DNA from: Saccharicrinis sp. UBA6048 | GTDB lineage: Bacteria; Bacteroidota; Bacteroidia; Bacteroidales; Marinilabiliaceae | Length of the DNA: 64,000 bases | Direction: 5' to 3' | Assembly (NCBI GenBank): GCA_002429115.1 | Contig: DIYS01000073.1 | Coordinates: forward strand, 1 to 64,000 | In this document: positions 50,885 through 60,076 of the stretch, in pieces | How positions within the stretch are numbered: the stretch's first letter is position 1 | How the letters are laid out: every line of letters begins with the position of its first letter | Translations under genes and position numbers: made by a program | Notes under the pieces: generated by a model | The model's input: the letters and a program-made list of their open reading frames with translations, nothing else | Told to the model about the DNA's origin: nothing | Databases searched by the model: none

Positions 50885-52104
50885 TGATAAACCTTACACG
50901 CATAATCGATTACACTTTAGTTTATTTACTGGTGGCATTTTCCGGCATACCATTCTTTTATCGTTCGCGTATCGAGGTACTCGTAGTTTGTTTGTTAATC
51001 CCTTTGGCCGTTTTTATTTACAGGAAGCGAAAAATTGATAAGGCCATTATTTATTACATGCTTATTGCATTAACCGTCCAAGTGGGGCAGACATTGAAGT
51101 TTTATGATTTGCCACTGACAACATTTATTGGGCTTCATGTTCGGATACTTTTTGCTTACCTCGTTATCCGCTCTGTTGGTGCAAAACTGGTGAGCAATTA
51201 CATAAATATTATCGCTATTTCTATTGTCATTAGTTTATTTTTCTACCTGTTTTCATACATTCCGGCCTTTGAGCAGGCTCTGGTCAACTTGTCATCATTC
51301 TTTCACCACCCACTTCTTAAAGAAGGTTACTACAGGGTGCCGGACAATATTATTCTTTTCACTATTAACACGGCTGGAGAAGGTTTGGTAGCCTTAAAGC
51401 GGAATTCCGGGCCTTTTTGGGAACCCGCTGCTTTTGCAGGATTTATTACCATTGCATTGCTATTTAATGTGATAAAAACAGGAAAGCTTTTCAATAAAAC
51501 AAACAATCTGTTGATGTTGGGCGTTGTTTCCACATTCTCAACCACCGGGCTTATCGTACTTCTCTACATTATACTAGGTTATTACACCTTACATGGTAAT
51601 ACGCTTAAACGAATAATTCTTGTCCCATTACTGATTATAGGCGGCATTTATTTGTTTGTAAGTGTTGGTTTTCTGGGCGAAAAAGTGATGAGTAAAATGT
51701 CTTATACGAGTCAGACCTACAACACGCGATTTAAAAGTGCAACGCTTGATTTGGAGGATTTTATGAATAGTCCATTTGTCGGAGTAGGACGTTCAGATAC
51801 CATGCGTTTTCAGGATAGTGAGGATAATCGACAAAGACATCGTAATAATGGGGTGACAGATTTTCTGGCCGTATATGGATTACCTATTTTTATACTGTAT
51901 TTCGGATATTTATATTGGGGTTTTTACTGCTACAACAGGCGTTTTCAAAGGAGTAGCAACTATAGTGTGCTGGCTCTTGGTGCTGTTTTTCTGATTGGCT
52001 TTTCTGAGATTTATTTCACGAAGGTGTTTTTCATAGCCTTAACCATGTTGCCAATGCTTTATTGTCGTATGACAAACGAAGAAGGAGAGGAGGTAATCGT
52101 ATGA
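50884..52104 (+). CDS. Wzy-like O-antigen/capsule polymerase
   Basis: A 406-residue polytopic protein with about 10-11 predicted helices and a long central periplasmic loop (about 120-180), an arrangement typical of O-antigen ligase/Wzy polymerases. It starts at GTG (50884), sharing a base with the preceding stop. It contains GPFWEPAAFAGFI (about 176-188), and later FMNSPFVGVGRSD (about 294-306) before a further loop with many Arg/His. This repertoire is common in Wzy-type proteins. It would join repeat units in the periplasm. Sequence conservation in the family is very low, so the call rests on topology and context. Confidence 0.78.
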   Translation: MINLTRIIDYTLVYLLVAFSGIPFFYRSRIEVLVVCLLIPLAVFIYRKRKIDKAIIYYMLIALTVQVGQTLKFYDLPLTTFIGLHVRILFAYLVIRSVGAKLVSNYINIIAISIVISLFFYLFSYIPAFEQALVNLSSFFHHPLLKEGYYRVPDNIILFTINTAGEGLVALKRNSGPFWEPAAFAGFITIALLFNVIKTGKLFNKTNNLLMLGVVSTFSTTGLIVLLYIILGYYTLHGNTLKRIILVPLLIIGGIYLFVSVGFLGEKVMSKMSYTSQTYNTRFKSATLDLEDFMNSPFVGVGRSDTMRFQDSEDNRQRHRNNGVTDFLAVYGLPIFILYFGYLYWGFYCYNRRFQRSSNYSVLALGAVFLIGFSEIYFTKVFFIALTMLPMLYCRMTNEEGEEVIV

Positions 52105-52976
52105 ATGTCAACATTGTAATAGCAGTCCATAACAGGAAGGTACATACATTGAATTGCCTCAGGTTACTCTCTGAACAGAGTTACAAAAACTTTAAAGTGA
52201 TTCTGGTGGATGATGGTTCGAGTGATGGAACTTCTGATGAGGTAATACGCCTATTTCCTGAAACAACTCTTGTTAAGGGAGATGGCAACTGGTGGTGGGC
52301 GCACTCGATGAATGAAGGCTTTAATGCAGCACTTGATAGTAAAGCGGATGTCATAATCACCTTAAATAATGATACACATATTGATGAAGATTGGTTGAAG
52401 TTACTAATGATGAGGCATCAGCATCAGCCCAATGCGATAATCGGTTGTTTAAATACCATTAAGAAAACGAACAAATATATCTTTTTTAGTGGCATAAAGC
52501 ATATAAAGTGGAGTGTGGCAAAAGAGCAAAAATACCATCAACCCTTTACGAAAATGGATCAACCATTAAAAGGGTTGCACCCAACACAATGCCTCAATGG
52601 GCGTGGTACATTAATTCCCTGCTCAGTTTTTGATCAAATAGGTTTGTACGATGATAAATCGTTCCCTCAATATGCGACGGATTATGATTTTACCTTAAGA
52701 GCTGTAAAAAGTGGAATTGATATTCTAATTGATTGGGAAAATGAAGTCAGTTCTGTGATTGAAACAACAGGTAAAGGCAGAACTTTTATAAAGCAATCCT
52801 TCGGTAGTTTTATTGCTTCATTTTTTAATCCGCATGCTTCAACAAGTTGGCGTATGTGGTTTAACTATTATCGTCGACATGCAGGATTAGCAGGATTGAT
52901 TGGTTTCCCGATGCAATTGCTAAAATTAATGTATGCCCACTATCGTAAGCGAAATATTTTGGAGGATTTGAGCTAA
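52101..52976 (+). CDS. Family GT2 glycosyltransferase (rhamnosyltransferase-like)
   Basis: 291 residues from the ATG at 52101, which overlaps the polymerase stop (ATGA). The frame beginning at 52062 is inside the upstream gene. A GT-A fold with NIVIAVHNRKVHTLNCL (about 3-19), the nucleotide site VDDGSSDGTSDEV, and LNNDTHIDEDWL (about 93-104) in place of the usual DxD. The segment GDGNWWWAHSMNEGFNAAL (about 66-84) is frequent in GT2 enzymes annotated as rhamnosyltransferases. A hydrophobic C-terminus may attach it to the membrane. Donor sugar is uncertain. Confidence 0.86.
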   Translation: MNVNIVIAVHNRKVHTLNCLRLLSEQSYKNFKVILVDDGSSDGTSDEVIRLFPETTLVKGDGNWWWAHSMNEGFNAALDSKADVIITLNNDTHIDEDWLKLLMMRHQHQPNAIIGCLNTIKKTNKYIFFSGIKHIKWSVAKEQKYHQPFTKMDQPLKGLHPTQCLNGRGTLIPCSVFDQIGLYDDKSFPQYATDYDFTLRAVKSGIDILIDWENEVSSVIETTGKGRTFIKQSFGSFIASFFNPHASTSWRMWFNYYRRHAGLAGLIGFPMQLLKLMYAHYRKRNILEDLS

Positions 52977-53944
52977 TGATTTCTTTTATTGTCATAGGAA
53001 AAAACGAACAACACTTTCTGAAGCAATCGCTTGAAAGTGTTAAAGCCGTGTGTACATCATTAGCTACCAGTACCGAAATCATCTATGTTGATTCCGCTTC
53101 CACCGATGGAAGTGTTGAAATAGCAAGTCAGCTTAGGGATGTCACTGTTTATGAATTAACAGCAGATAATAATGCGGCTATTGCACGAAACGTAGGAGCA
53201 GAATTGGCGAAGGGCGAAATATTAGTTTTCGTTGATGGCGATATGCAGATTTTGCCTGAGATTATTGAGGCTTTTTTTGATGATAACTTACAATTGCTTC
53301 ATCCCTTCATTTCCGGAAACTGGGAAAATCAATATTACAATGATCATGGTGAACCAATGCATCGCGAGATCTATAAGAAAGTAGCCTGTGACGAAGATAA
53401 ATACCAATATACAACAGGCGGACTTTTTGCAATTACCAAAGAACTTTGGAATAGGTGTGGCGGAATGAACAATACTTTCGCAAAGGGGCAGGATTTAGAT
53501 CTGGGTTTTCGACTGTCAAAAAGCGGAACGTTGCTATTGCGCAGAAAGCACATTATTGCTGTGCATCACACTGTTCATTATATGGATAAAAACCGGATAT
53601 GGAAAGATTTTAGCAATGGATCATTGGTACTGCCACGAGCGATTCTTTACCGTACACATTTAGGTAATAAGTTTGTATTGAAGCGCATGATCAGTAGCGA
53701 TCCCACCATGCTGTATTTATTCACTGCAATATGTGCAAGCGCCATAGGCTTTTATGAAACTTTGTTTTTGTATCCGATTCTTGTAATTGCTGGCATTAGC
53801 TACTCTCATGGATGGCATGGCATCGGGCAGGCAATTATTCGTGCATTTCATCAGGTAATCAGAGATGTCGTAAATATTCTGGCTTTTCTGTTTTATATTC
53901 CGCCTAAGAACAACAATATCAAATATAAAAGAGTAAATGGCTAG
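52976..53944 (+). CDS. Family GT2 glycosyltransferase with C-terminal membrane segments
   Basis: A 322-residue GT-A enzyme. SFIVIGKNEQHFLKQSLES (about 3-21), YVDSASTDGSVEIA (about 37-50), the metal-binding VFVDGDMQI (about 85-93), and the acceptor region TTGGLFAITKELWNRCGGMN followed by GQDLDLGFRL (about 180-189, ED/QD motif). Two hydrophobic stretches near 245-285 suggest membrane attachment. It starts at the last base of the previous stop and overlaps the next gene by 8 bp. Confidence 0.86.
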   Translation: MISFIVIGKNEQHFLKQSLESVKAVCTSLATSTEIIYVDSASTDGSVEIASQLRDVTVYELTADNNAAIARNVGAELAKGEILVFVDGDMQILPEIIEAFFDDNLQLLHPFISGNWENQYYNDHGEPMHREIYKKVACDEDKYQYTTGGLFAITKELWNRCGGMNNTFAKGQDLDLGFRLSKSGTLLLRRKHIIAVHHTVHYMDKNRIWKDFSNGSLVLPRAILYRTHLGNKFVLKRMISSDPTMLYLFTAICASAIGFYETLFLYPILVIAGISYSHGWHGIGQAIIRAFHQVIRDVVNILAFLFYIPPKNNNIKYKRVNG

Positions 53945-54944
53945 GAGATTTTTTTTACATATCGTTCGGTTTTTACCTTTTACTTTGCTAAGAAAATTGG
54001 CCAACAGATCTCTCATTGGTATTAACTATCATAGCATTGCGGGAGAAGATGCTGATCCGGTCATCAATAAGAATATTTACCGCTCGAAAAATGAGTTCGA
54101 AGCTGACATTCAGTTTTTAATGAAGCATTTTGATGTTATATCACCTGATGAACTGCTGCAAGCAACAGGAAGTGTTCAGAAAGGAAATAAACCAAAAGTT
54201 TTTCTCACGTTTGATGACGGTTTGGCGATTCAGTATCATTCTATGGTTCCGATTTTGAAGAAATACAATCTGAAAGCCATCTTTTTCATAAATCCATCTT
54301 TTATCGATAACAAGGAGCTGCATTATAAGCGCAAGATCAATCATTTATATCAACTACTTGAAAATAAGCAGGTAAACGAGGTGCGCGATAAATGGGAAAG
54401 CCTGTTTGCAAGTATTGGCATCGAACCATCTTTTACTGTAAGTGATTTGTACAGAGTCTCATATAAAGATGCATCGATAATTGATCGGCTTGCAAAATTG
54501 TTCGATATAAGCTTTGCAGATGTGTTGGAACAACAAGCTGTTTACATTACATCAGAACAGATTCGGGAAATGATTAGCGATGGCTTTTATTTTGGTGGGC
54601 ACAGTATGGATCATCCCAACTATAGTGAGTTGAATGTAGATAAACAAATTGCTCAAAGTATCGAAAGTACACGTTGGGTGCTTGATACCTTCGGATTAAA
54701 ATATGCATTGTTTGCCTTTCCGATGAACGATCAGAAAATAAGCAGGCATGTAATCGAGCAGATTCATAAAGAGGTAGATCTAAGCTTTGGAATTAATGGC
54801 ATGATGGATGATTTTACTCACAGACATATTCCGCGTATCACGGTAGAGCAAACTGGTAAATCCATCAGGCAATGTTTGAAATATGAATATTTGAAATACA
54901 TTTTTCTACGATTGAAAAATGGAAAAATCTATAGAAGACCCTAA
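53937..54944 (+). CDS. NodB-type polysaccharide deacetylase family protein 1
   Basis: A 335-residue carbohydrate esterase family 4-like protein. Motif 1 is LTFDDGLA (about 83-90), which supplies the catalytic base and one metal ligand. Motif 2 is GGHSMDHPNYSEL (about 221-233), with the metal-binding histidines as HxxxH. A long helical insert (about 115-205) separates them. Motif 3 appears as FAFPMND (about 259-265). Such enzymes remove N- or O-acetyl groups from sugar polymers, which here would be the locus product. No clear signal peptide, although the first 20 residues are hydrophobic and basic. It is fused head-to-tail with the next gene (0 bp gap). Confidence 0.85.
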   Translation: MARRFFLHIVRFLPFTLLRKLANRSLIGINYHSIAGEDADPVINKNIYRSKNEFEADIQFLMKHFDVISPDELLQATGSVQKGNKPKVFLTFDDGLAIQYHSMVPILKKYNLKAIFFINPSFIDNKELHYKRKINHLYQLLENKQVNEVRDKWESLFASIGIEPSFTVSDLYRVSYKDASIIDRLAKLFDISFADVLEQQAVYITSEQIREMISDGFYFGGHSMDHPNYSELNVDKQIAQSIESTRWVLDTFGLKYALFAFPMNDQKISRHVIEQIHKEVDLSFGINGMMDDFTHRHIPRITVEQTGKSIRQCLKYEYLKYIFLRLKNGKIYRRP

Positions 54945-56012
54945 ATGAGCAGTTTAAAAACATATTATAAAAAACAGCTGGCTCAAGCTCTTGCTCCATG
55001 CTTTGATATGTTTCAGATCAATCGTATGGTGAAGCCTTTTTATGGGGGTGTTGGTCATATCTTGATGTTGCACCGGGTCGTACCCTCAGGCAATGAGCCA
55101 CGAATTCATAACCACTTAAGTCTTGAAATTACACCCAAACATCTGGATAATATTCTTGGTTATTTGTCGAATGCAGGTTATGATTTCATTTCAATTGAGG
55201 AAGTACCTGATAGACTCAAGGTTAAATCAAAGAAACGTTTTATAGTTGTAACTTTCGATGATGGTTATAACGACAATTTGCAATATGCTTTACCCGTTTT
55301 CGAAAAATATGCGGTGCCTTTTACAATATACCTTTGCAATGATTTTCCCGACAATAAGATTTTTCTGTGGTGGTACATGTTGGAAGATGTTTTACTCAGG
55401 AATAATGAACTTGCTTTCAGTGCAGATGGCGAGCATTATAGTTTTGATAGCTCAACAAAACTCAAAAAAGAAAAGGTATTCAATAAAATTAGAAAGCGAA
55501 AGAACGATGGACATATAAGCGATCAGGCATTAAAGTCACTATTTCAGAATCAAGGAATTGATACAGATAATTACCCCAATGATAAAGTGCTTCAATGGAA
55601 TGAAATTAAAAAGTTGGCTGCACACCCTTTGGTAACAATTGGTGCTCATACGGCATCTCATTCATCCTTGAAAACTTTAAAAGAAGAAGAGTTGTTGCAT
55701 GAAGTGCGTGATGCTAAAATGAAACTGGAAGAAGCAATAGGTAAACCTGTCGACCACATTGCCTATCCATTTGGCAGCCCGGCAGAAGTAGGCAGGCGAG
55801 AGATTGAGTTGGTTAGAAAGCTGGGATTTGAAACAGCTGTTACAACGAGCTTAGGAAATATACATCCTGTGCACATTGGGCAGTTGCATTGTTTACCCCG
55901 AATAAGCATTAACTCTTTAACCAGCATATCGGTGCTGAAAGCTCAGTTGTCTGGCGTAATACCGATGGTAGAAAATAAATTTAAACGATCAACCCTTGAA
56001 AAGTTCCTATAA
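54945..56012 (+). CDS. NodB-type polysaccharide deacetylase family protein 2
   Basis: A 355-residue CE4-type enzyme. ILMLHRVVP (about 38-46) leads to motif 1 VTFDDGYNDNL (about 101-111). A helical insert follows, then motif 2 TIGAHTASHSSLK (about 231-243), the standard HTxxH metal motif, and motif 3 IAYPFGSP (about 270-277). All catalytic positions are intact, making it the most canonical of the three deacetylases in the locus. It begins directly at the stop of the previous gene. Confidence 0.88.
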   Translation: MSSLKTYYKKQLAQALAPCFDMFQINRMVKPFYGGVGHILMLHRVVPSGNEPRIHNHLSLEITPKHLDNILGYLSNAGYDFISIEEVPDRLKVKSKKRFIVVTFDDGYNDNLQYALPVFEKYAVPFTIYLCNDFPDNKIFLWWYMLEDVLLRNNELAFSADGEHYSFDSSTKLKKEKVFNKIRKRKNDGHISDQALKSLFQNQGIDTDNYPNDKVLQWNEIKKLAAHPLVTIGAHTASHSSLKTLKEEELLHEVRDAKMKLEEAIGKPVDHIAYPFGSPAEVGRREIELVRKLGFETAVTTSLGNIHPVHIGQLHCLPRISINSLTSISVLKAQLSGVIPMVENKFKRSTLEKFL

Positions 56013-57147
56013 ACATAGCATTCATAAACCATCTATAGCCGTTATTGGCTTAAAAGGACTGCCTGCTTTTGGTGGTGCTGCAACCGTTGGTGAAAACCTT
56101 ATTGGGGAACTTCATGCACAGTATTGTTTCACCATTTTTTCAGTGAAGAGCCATGCACAAAGCGATTATTCACTGGGTGATGTAAAGCAGGTTGTTTTAC
56201 CTGGATGCATCTGGAAAAAAATCAATGTCCTGATGTATTATATTCAAGCAGCTATCGCTGTTCTTTTTGCGAAGCGAGGTACGTTTGATATCATCCACCT
56301 TCATCATACCGATGCAGCATTTATAGCGCCATTTTTACGTTTACGATACAAGTTGATTCTTACTTCTCATGCACGACCGCAGGATGGTGGTAAATGGTCG
56401 ACATTTGTTAAAATCTTCTTCAGAATTAATGAGAGGATAGCTGTTCATTCTGCTAACGTTTTTACCACGGTTTCCAAAAGTTTACGCGACTTGTACAAAC
56501 GAAAATACAATATTGACGCGCAATACATCCCCAATGGTGTGAATGCCCAATTAAAAGATAATGGTATATCAAGCAAGACAAGTGAACCTTACATCTTTTT
56601 CAGCGCCGGACGGATTATCCCTATAAAGGGCTTACATCTGTTAATAGAAGCTTTAAAGAAGATTGATTATAAAGGTTCGCTCAAGGTAGCTGGAAATATT
56701 GATCATTTACCTGAGTATAAAACACAAATAATGCAACAGGCACAAGGTTTAAATATTGAATTTCTCGGGCTGATAAAAGACAAAGCAAAGTTGTTGGCCT
56801 ATGCTCAGGGAGCGCAATTATTCGTAATGCCATCTTTAACCGAAGCCATGTCGATTATGCTATTGGAAGTTGGATTGATGAAAACGCCTATGCTTGTCAG
56901 CGATATTGAAGCTATTACCAATGTTTTTGATGATGACGAAGTTTTGTTTTTTAAAAGTGGTGATGTGAATAACCTCGCAGAAAAACTAAAATTGGCTTTA
57001 GCAGAAAAGGACATGATGCATGACCTGGCAAATAAAGCCTTTGATAAATTGATGAAAAGGTATCAATGGAAAGACATTGCCTGGCAATATGCTCATTTGT
57101 ACAATAGCTTATTAAATAGTGATAATGCAAATAAAACGACATTATAA
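55996..57147 (+). CDS. Family GT4 glycosyltransferase
   Basis: A 383-residue GT-B enzyme. The most plausible start is TTG (55996), overlapping the deacetylase gene by 17 bp, because no ATG precedes the core SIAVIGLKGLPAFGGAATVGENL (about 13-35), and that opening is needed for the fold. HLHHTDAAFIAPFLRL (about 97-112), FFSAGRIIPIKGLHLLIEAL (about 202-221) and MPSLTEAMSIMLLEVGLMKTPML (about 277-299, EX7E-like) define the domains. It presumably adds another sugar to the repeat unit. Specificity is unknown. Confidence 0.85.
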   Translation: MKSSYKHSIHKPSIAVIGLKGLPAFGGAATVGENLIGELHAQYCFTIFSVKSHAQSDYSLGDVKQVVLPGCIWKKINVLMYYIQAAIAVLFAKRGTFDIIHLHHTDAAFIAPFLRLRYKLILTSHARPQDGGKWSTFVKIFFRINERIAVHSANVFTTVSKSLRDLYKRKYNIDAQYIPNGVNAQLKDNGISSKTSEPYIFFSAGRIIPIKGLHLLIEALKKIDYKGSLKVAGNIDHLPEYKTQIMQQAQGLNIEFLGLIKDKAKLLAYAQGAQLFVMPSLTEAMSIMLLEVGLMKTPMLVSDIEAITNVFDDDEVLFFKSGDVNNLAEKLKLALAEKDMMHDLANKAFDKLMKRYQWKDIAWQYAHLYNSLLNSDNANKTTL

Positions 57148-57149
57148 AG

Positions 57150-57235
57150 AAACGTAAGACAGAGACGCAGAGTGTTTTTAAATACCTCATAAACAACTCT
57201 GTGCCTTTGAGCCTCTGTGTTTATATTCTTATATA
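57150..57235. repeat. Dispersed-type repeat between GT and flippase genes
   Basis: acagagacgcagagtg (57160-57175) and actctgtgcctttgagcctctgtg (57196-57219) are mutually inverted and related. Sequences of the gagacgcagag / ctctgtgcctttg kind are familiar intergenic repeats in environmental bacterial genomes. It occupies most of the only sizeable gap (141 bp) inside the core of the locus. Confidence 0.5.
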
Positions 57236-57288
57236 AAAAGAGACATTTAAAACAGATTATTACCATAATATAACACGACAAAAAATTA

Positions 57289-58845
57289 ATGGAGTCACGA
57301 AAGAAGATATTAGTTGAAAACACAATCTGGGTTTACATTGCCAAAATTGTGGTTCAGTCATTGGGCTTTATAGCTTCAGTACTGGTGTTACGAGAGTTGC
57401 CAGTAGAGGTCTATGGTACCTATTTCTTTCTTTTTGGTTTATTCACTATTTACCAGTTGTTAATAACCAGTCCGTTGCGCCATGTGATTTTGAGGTTTGT
57501 ACCGGAGCTGGTTAACTCGGTTTCTAAATCCACAATTCTTAAGCTATTCAGAGGGTATTTCTTAGTGGCTTTTGCAATGATTGTGGTTTTAACGCTCTTG
57601 TTATTTGGATTTCGAACGTCATTTGGCAGCTTTTTCAACATTCCCGATGTGGAGCAATATCTGGTCGTGTTTATACTATTTGTTTTCTGTTACGCCTTAA
57701 AAGTATTAACAGAGATTATACTGAGTGCCTTTCTTTTACATCGATTAATCGCTCTTTTAAATATAGGTGTTGTTATTCTTCGTACAATGGCCTATTTCGT
57801 GTTGCTAAAGAGCCTTACTGTTGAATTACTATTGGTCATCGAATCAGGATTATCGCTGTTCTTTTTCATTGGTGCATTACTAGGAAGAGGTAAACCATCA
57901 GAAGTGGTTAACCCACAAACTATCATAAAATCAGCTGACAAAAAAAGAATGAAACGCTTCTGGCTCTATTCGATGTTTACAGAATTAGGGGCAGGAATTA
58001 TTGGACGTACAAGTGATTTGTACATAGTGGCAGCACTGGCTAATCCTTTTGCTGTTGGATTGTACGGACTGGCCGTAAAGGTTTATGAAATATTCTATAA
58101 GCTAATGCCTCTAAAGGAATTTGAGTCGGTTTTAAAACCGGTTTTCTTTGGTCGTTATGCAAAAGATTCAGATGACAATGAGCTCAATGCCTTTTATAAC
58201 TTCTGTGTAAAGGTCATTTTACCTATAATGATCTTTCCGGCTCTATATTTTTTATTATTCGGAAAATCCTTGATTGTATATGTATTTGGCGATAAGTATA
58301 TTGAAGCATATTGGGTGAGTGTATTGGTTTTATCAACCTTATTGGTTGATGGCTATTATTACCCTTTAATATTTTTGATTCAACTGAAAGAGCGTTTAGA
58401 AATTGTAATGATTTCACGGGTGGTTGTGTTTTTAAGTTTGGGTTTAAGCATCTTTCTTATGAAGCAATATGGCGTGAAGGGCGTTGCTTTAGCCACATTC
58501 ATAGGAGAGTTTGTTAAAAATACACTGATGTTCGTTCTGTTTAAACGCAAATGTAAAATCAGGTATGCTAAACAAATCTGGTTGTCTAACATTGGTTTAA
58601 TTGCCGGTGCTATTCTGCTGTTTGGTTCTATTCAATATTTTAACGATGGCTTGATCGCCTGGATGATAGCAAGTATATTGTTTTTAGTTTACTATTTGGT
58701 GTATCTGGTTAACTTTCATGCTCTAAGCGTTGATGAACTAAATAAGCTAAAAGAAGTTATACTTTCGAGTTCAAAAACATCAAAGGTCTTTAAAGTCATA
58801 GAACCATTTCTTATGATGATAACTTTCAAAAAACAAGAGGCTTAA
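57289..58845 (+). CDS. Wzx-like polysaccharide flippase (MATE/PST family)
   Basis: A 518-residue membrane protein with about 12-14 helices. It opens NTIWVYIAKIVVQSLGFIASVLVLREL (about 11-37), the standard start of PST flippases, and continues VYGTYFFLFGLFTIYQ. A charged cytoplasmic loop lies in the middle (about 190-220) and a short tail follows the last helix. It would move the lipid-linked repeat unit across the inner membrane before Wzy polymerisation. It is 4 bp upstream of the third deacetylase gene. Confidence 0.9.
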   Translation: MESRKKILVENTIWVYIAKIVVQSLGFIASVLVLRELPVEVYGTYFFLFGLFTIYQLLITSPLRHVILRFVPELVNSVSKSTILKLFRGYFLVAFAMIVVLTLLLFGFRTSFGSFFNIPDVEQYLVVFILFVFCYALKVLTEIILSAFLLHRLIALLNIGVVILRTMAYFVLLKSLTVELLLVIESGLSLFFFIGALLGRGKPSEVVNPQTIIKSADKKRMKRFWLYSMFTELGAGIIGRTSDLYIVAALANPFAVGLYGLAVKVYEIFYKLMPLKEFESVLKPVFFGRYAKDSDDNELNAFYNFCVKVILPIMIFPALYFLLFGKSLIVYVFGDKYIEAYWVSVLVLSTLLVDGYYYPLIFLIQLKERLEIVMISRVVVFLSLGLSIFLMKQYGVKGVALATFIGEFVKNTLMFVLFKRKCKIRYAKQIWLSNIGLIAGAILLFGSIQYFNDGLIAWMIASILFLVYYLVYLVNFHALSVDELNKLKEVILSSSKTSKVFKVIEPFLMMITFKKQEA

Positions 58846-58849
58846 TTTC

Positions 58850-59812
58850 ATGAAACGGACTTTTGAAAAGATAGCTGCTCAGTTGCTGCGTTACAAACGA
58901 AGTGGATTTGCCTATTTTGGGCATGGTATTGCAGAACAGTATACCGACTCATATATTGAACGTTTGCATCTGTTGTCGGATCAGTTCGTAGCAATCATTG
59001 AATTTTGGAAACGCATGGGCGTTGATTTTATTAGCATGAAAGATGTGCATGAACTCAGCAAGAAACAGTTCAGGACAGATAAGCCATGGGTGCATTTTAC
59101 CTTTGATGATGGTTATCGTAATAATCTGACAACTCTATTGCCAATTATGGAGCATTATCAGATTCCGTTTACGGTTTTCGCCTCAACCGGGTTGATAGAA
59201 CAATCGAAACGTTTGCCATCATTCATTATCCGCGCGGCACTCATCCATTATAAGGCCGATGCCAATATACTATCCTATAAACTAACAACTGGCGATTCAC
59301 GAGATAAGCGTATCAATATTGCAGAAGCATTAATCAATCATTATAAGTATTTACCACAGGCGCAAGGCGAACTATTGTTGCATGAAATAGTACGATTGTT
59401 AACTGCAGAAGAATGGGCTCACTGCAATCAGCTTTATAAAAACGATCAACTTTTATCGCTTGATGAACTGAAGCTTCTTGGTAAACACAAACTTGTGACA
59501 ATAGGAGCACATGGTTATAATCATGCTATTTTACACAGTGAGCAGAATGAAGCTTGTATACAACAGGAACTTACAGCTCCATTGCAGTATGTAAACAAAG
59601 ACGTAATTTCACATGCTTATCCCAATGGAACTTCTAAGGATTACTCTGCTACTACGATGCGAAAAGCACAGGAGTGTGATATCAACCTAAGTTTTACAAC
59701 AGAAGAAGCGTTTATTACCAAAAGAACAAATCCTCTTATTATACCACGTTATTTTCTTTCCGGGTCGGGGAGTAGCATTGCCAGGAAATGGATTTTTGTC
59801 AAAAGTTCATAA
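58850..59812 (+). CDS. NodB-type polysaccharide deacetylase family protein 3
   Basis: A 320-residue CE4-type protein. Motif 1 is HFTFDDGYRNNL (about 82-93) and motif 2 is TIGAHGYNHAIL (about 218-229, HxxxH). The third region reads SHAYPNGTSKDY (about 259-270), with Asn where Phe is usual, so it is slightly degenerate. The segment IPFTVFASTGLIEQS shows the barrel core. It is clearly diverged from the two other deacetylases in the locus and may act on a different acetyl group or on the lipid-linked unit. The last gene before a 264-bp gap. Confidence 0.82.
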   Translation: MKRTFEKIAAQLLRYKRSGFAYFGHGIAEQYTDSYIERLHLLSDQFVAIIEFWKRMGVDFISMKDVHELSKKQFRTDKPWVHFTFDDGYRNNLTTLLPIMEHYQIPFTVFASTGLIEQSKRLPSFIIRAALIHYKADANILSYKLTTGDSRDKRINIAEALINHYKYLPQAQGELLLHEIVRLLTAEEWAHCNQLYKNDQLLSLDELKLLGKHKLVTIGAHGYNHAILHSEQNEACIQQELTAPLQYVNKDVISHAYPNGTSKDYSATTMRKAQECDINLSFTTEEAFITKRTNPLIIPRYFLSGSGSSIARKWIFVKSS

Positions 59813-59977
59813 CTTGATGTGAACCTTAAATTTTTACTATATCTGCATCTGGTTCAAGATCATTGAAATCAACCGCTTACTCTTTTATATCAACTCATCT
59901 AACAGAAATATACCAAGGTATACTTTCTAAGTATTTACAGACGAGGTAATCTAAGTGGTTGCTAATTAGAATGCTGT

Positions 59978-60006
59978 ATTCGTCAATGAAAACGGTGCAT
60001 TCGTCA
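59978..60006. promoter_or_regulatory. Paired direct repeat ATTCGTCA, 21 bp apart
   Basis: attcgtca occurs at 59978-59985 and 59999-60006, each followed by sequence rich in aatga. Two short direct repeats separated by two helical turns are the classic shape of a LytTR-type regulator site, and a LytTR regulator is encoded at 3089-3790. It lies 71-99 bp upstream of the poly-Asp lipoprotein gene. Confidence 0.35.
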
Positions 60007-60076
60007 TAATGAACTTGACTTTTGTGCGCATATAATTGATTTTGCCAAGCAAACTTGTCACTAAAAATTAGAAATC

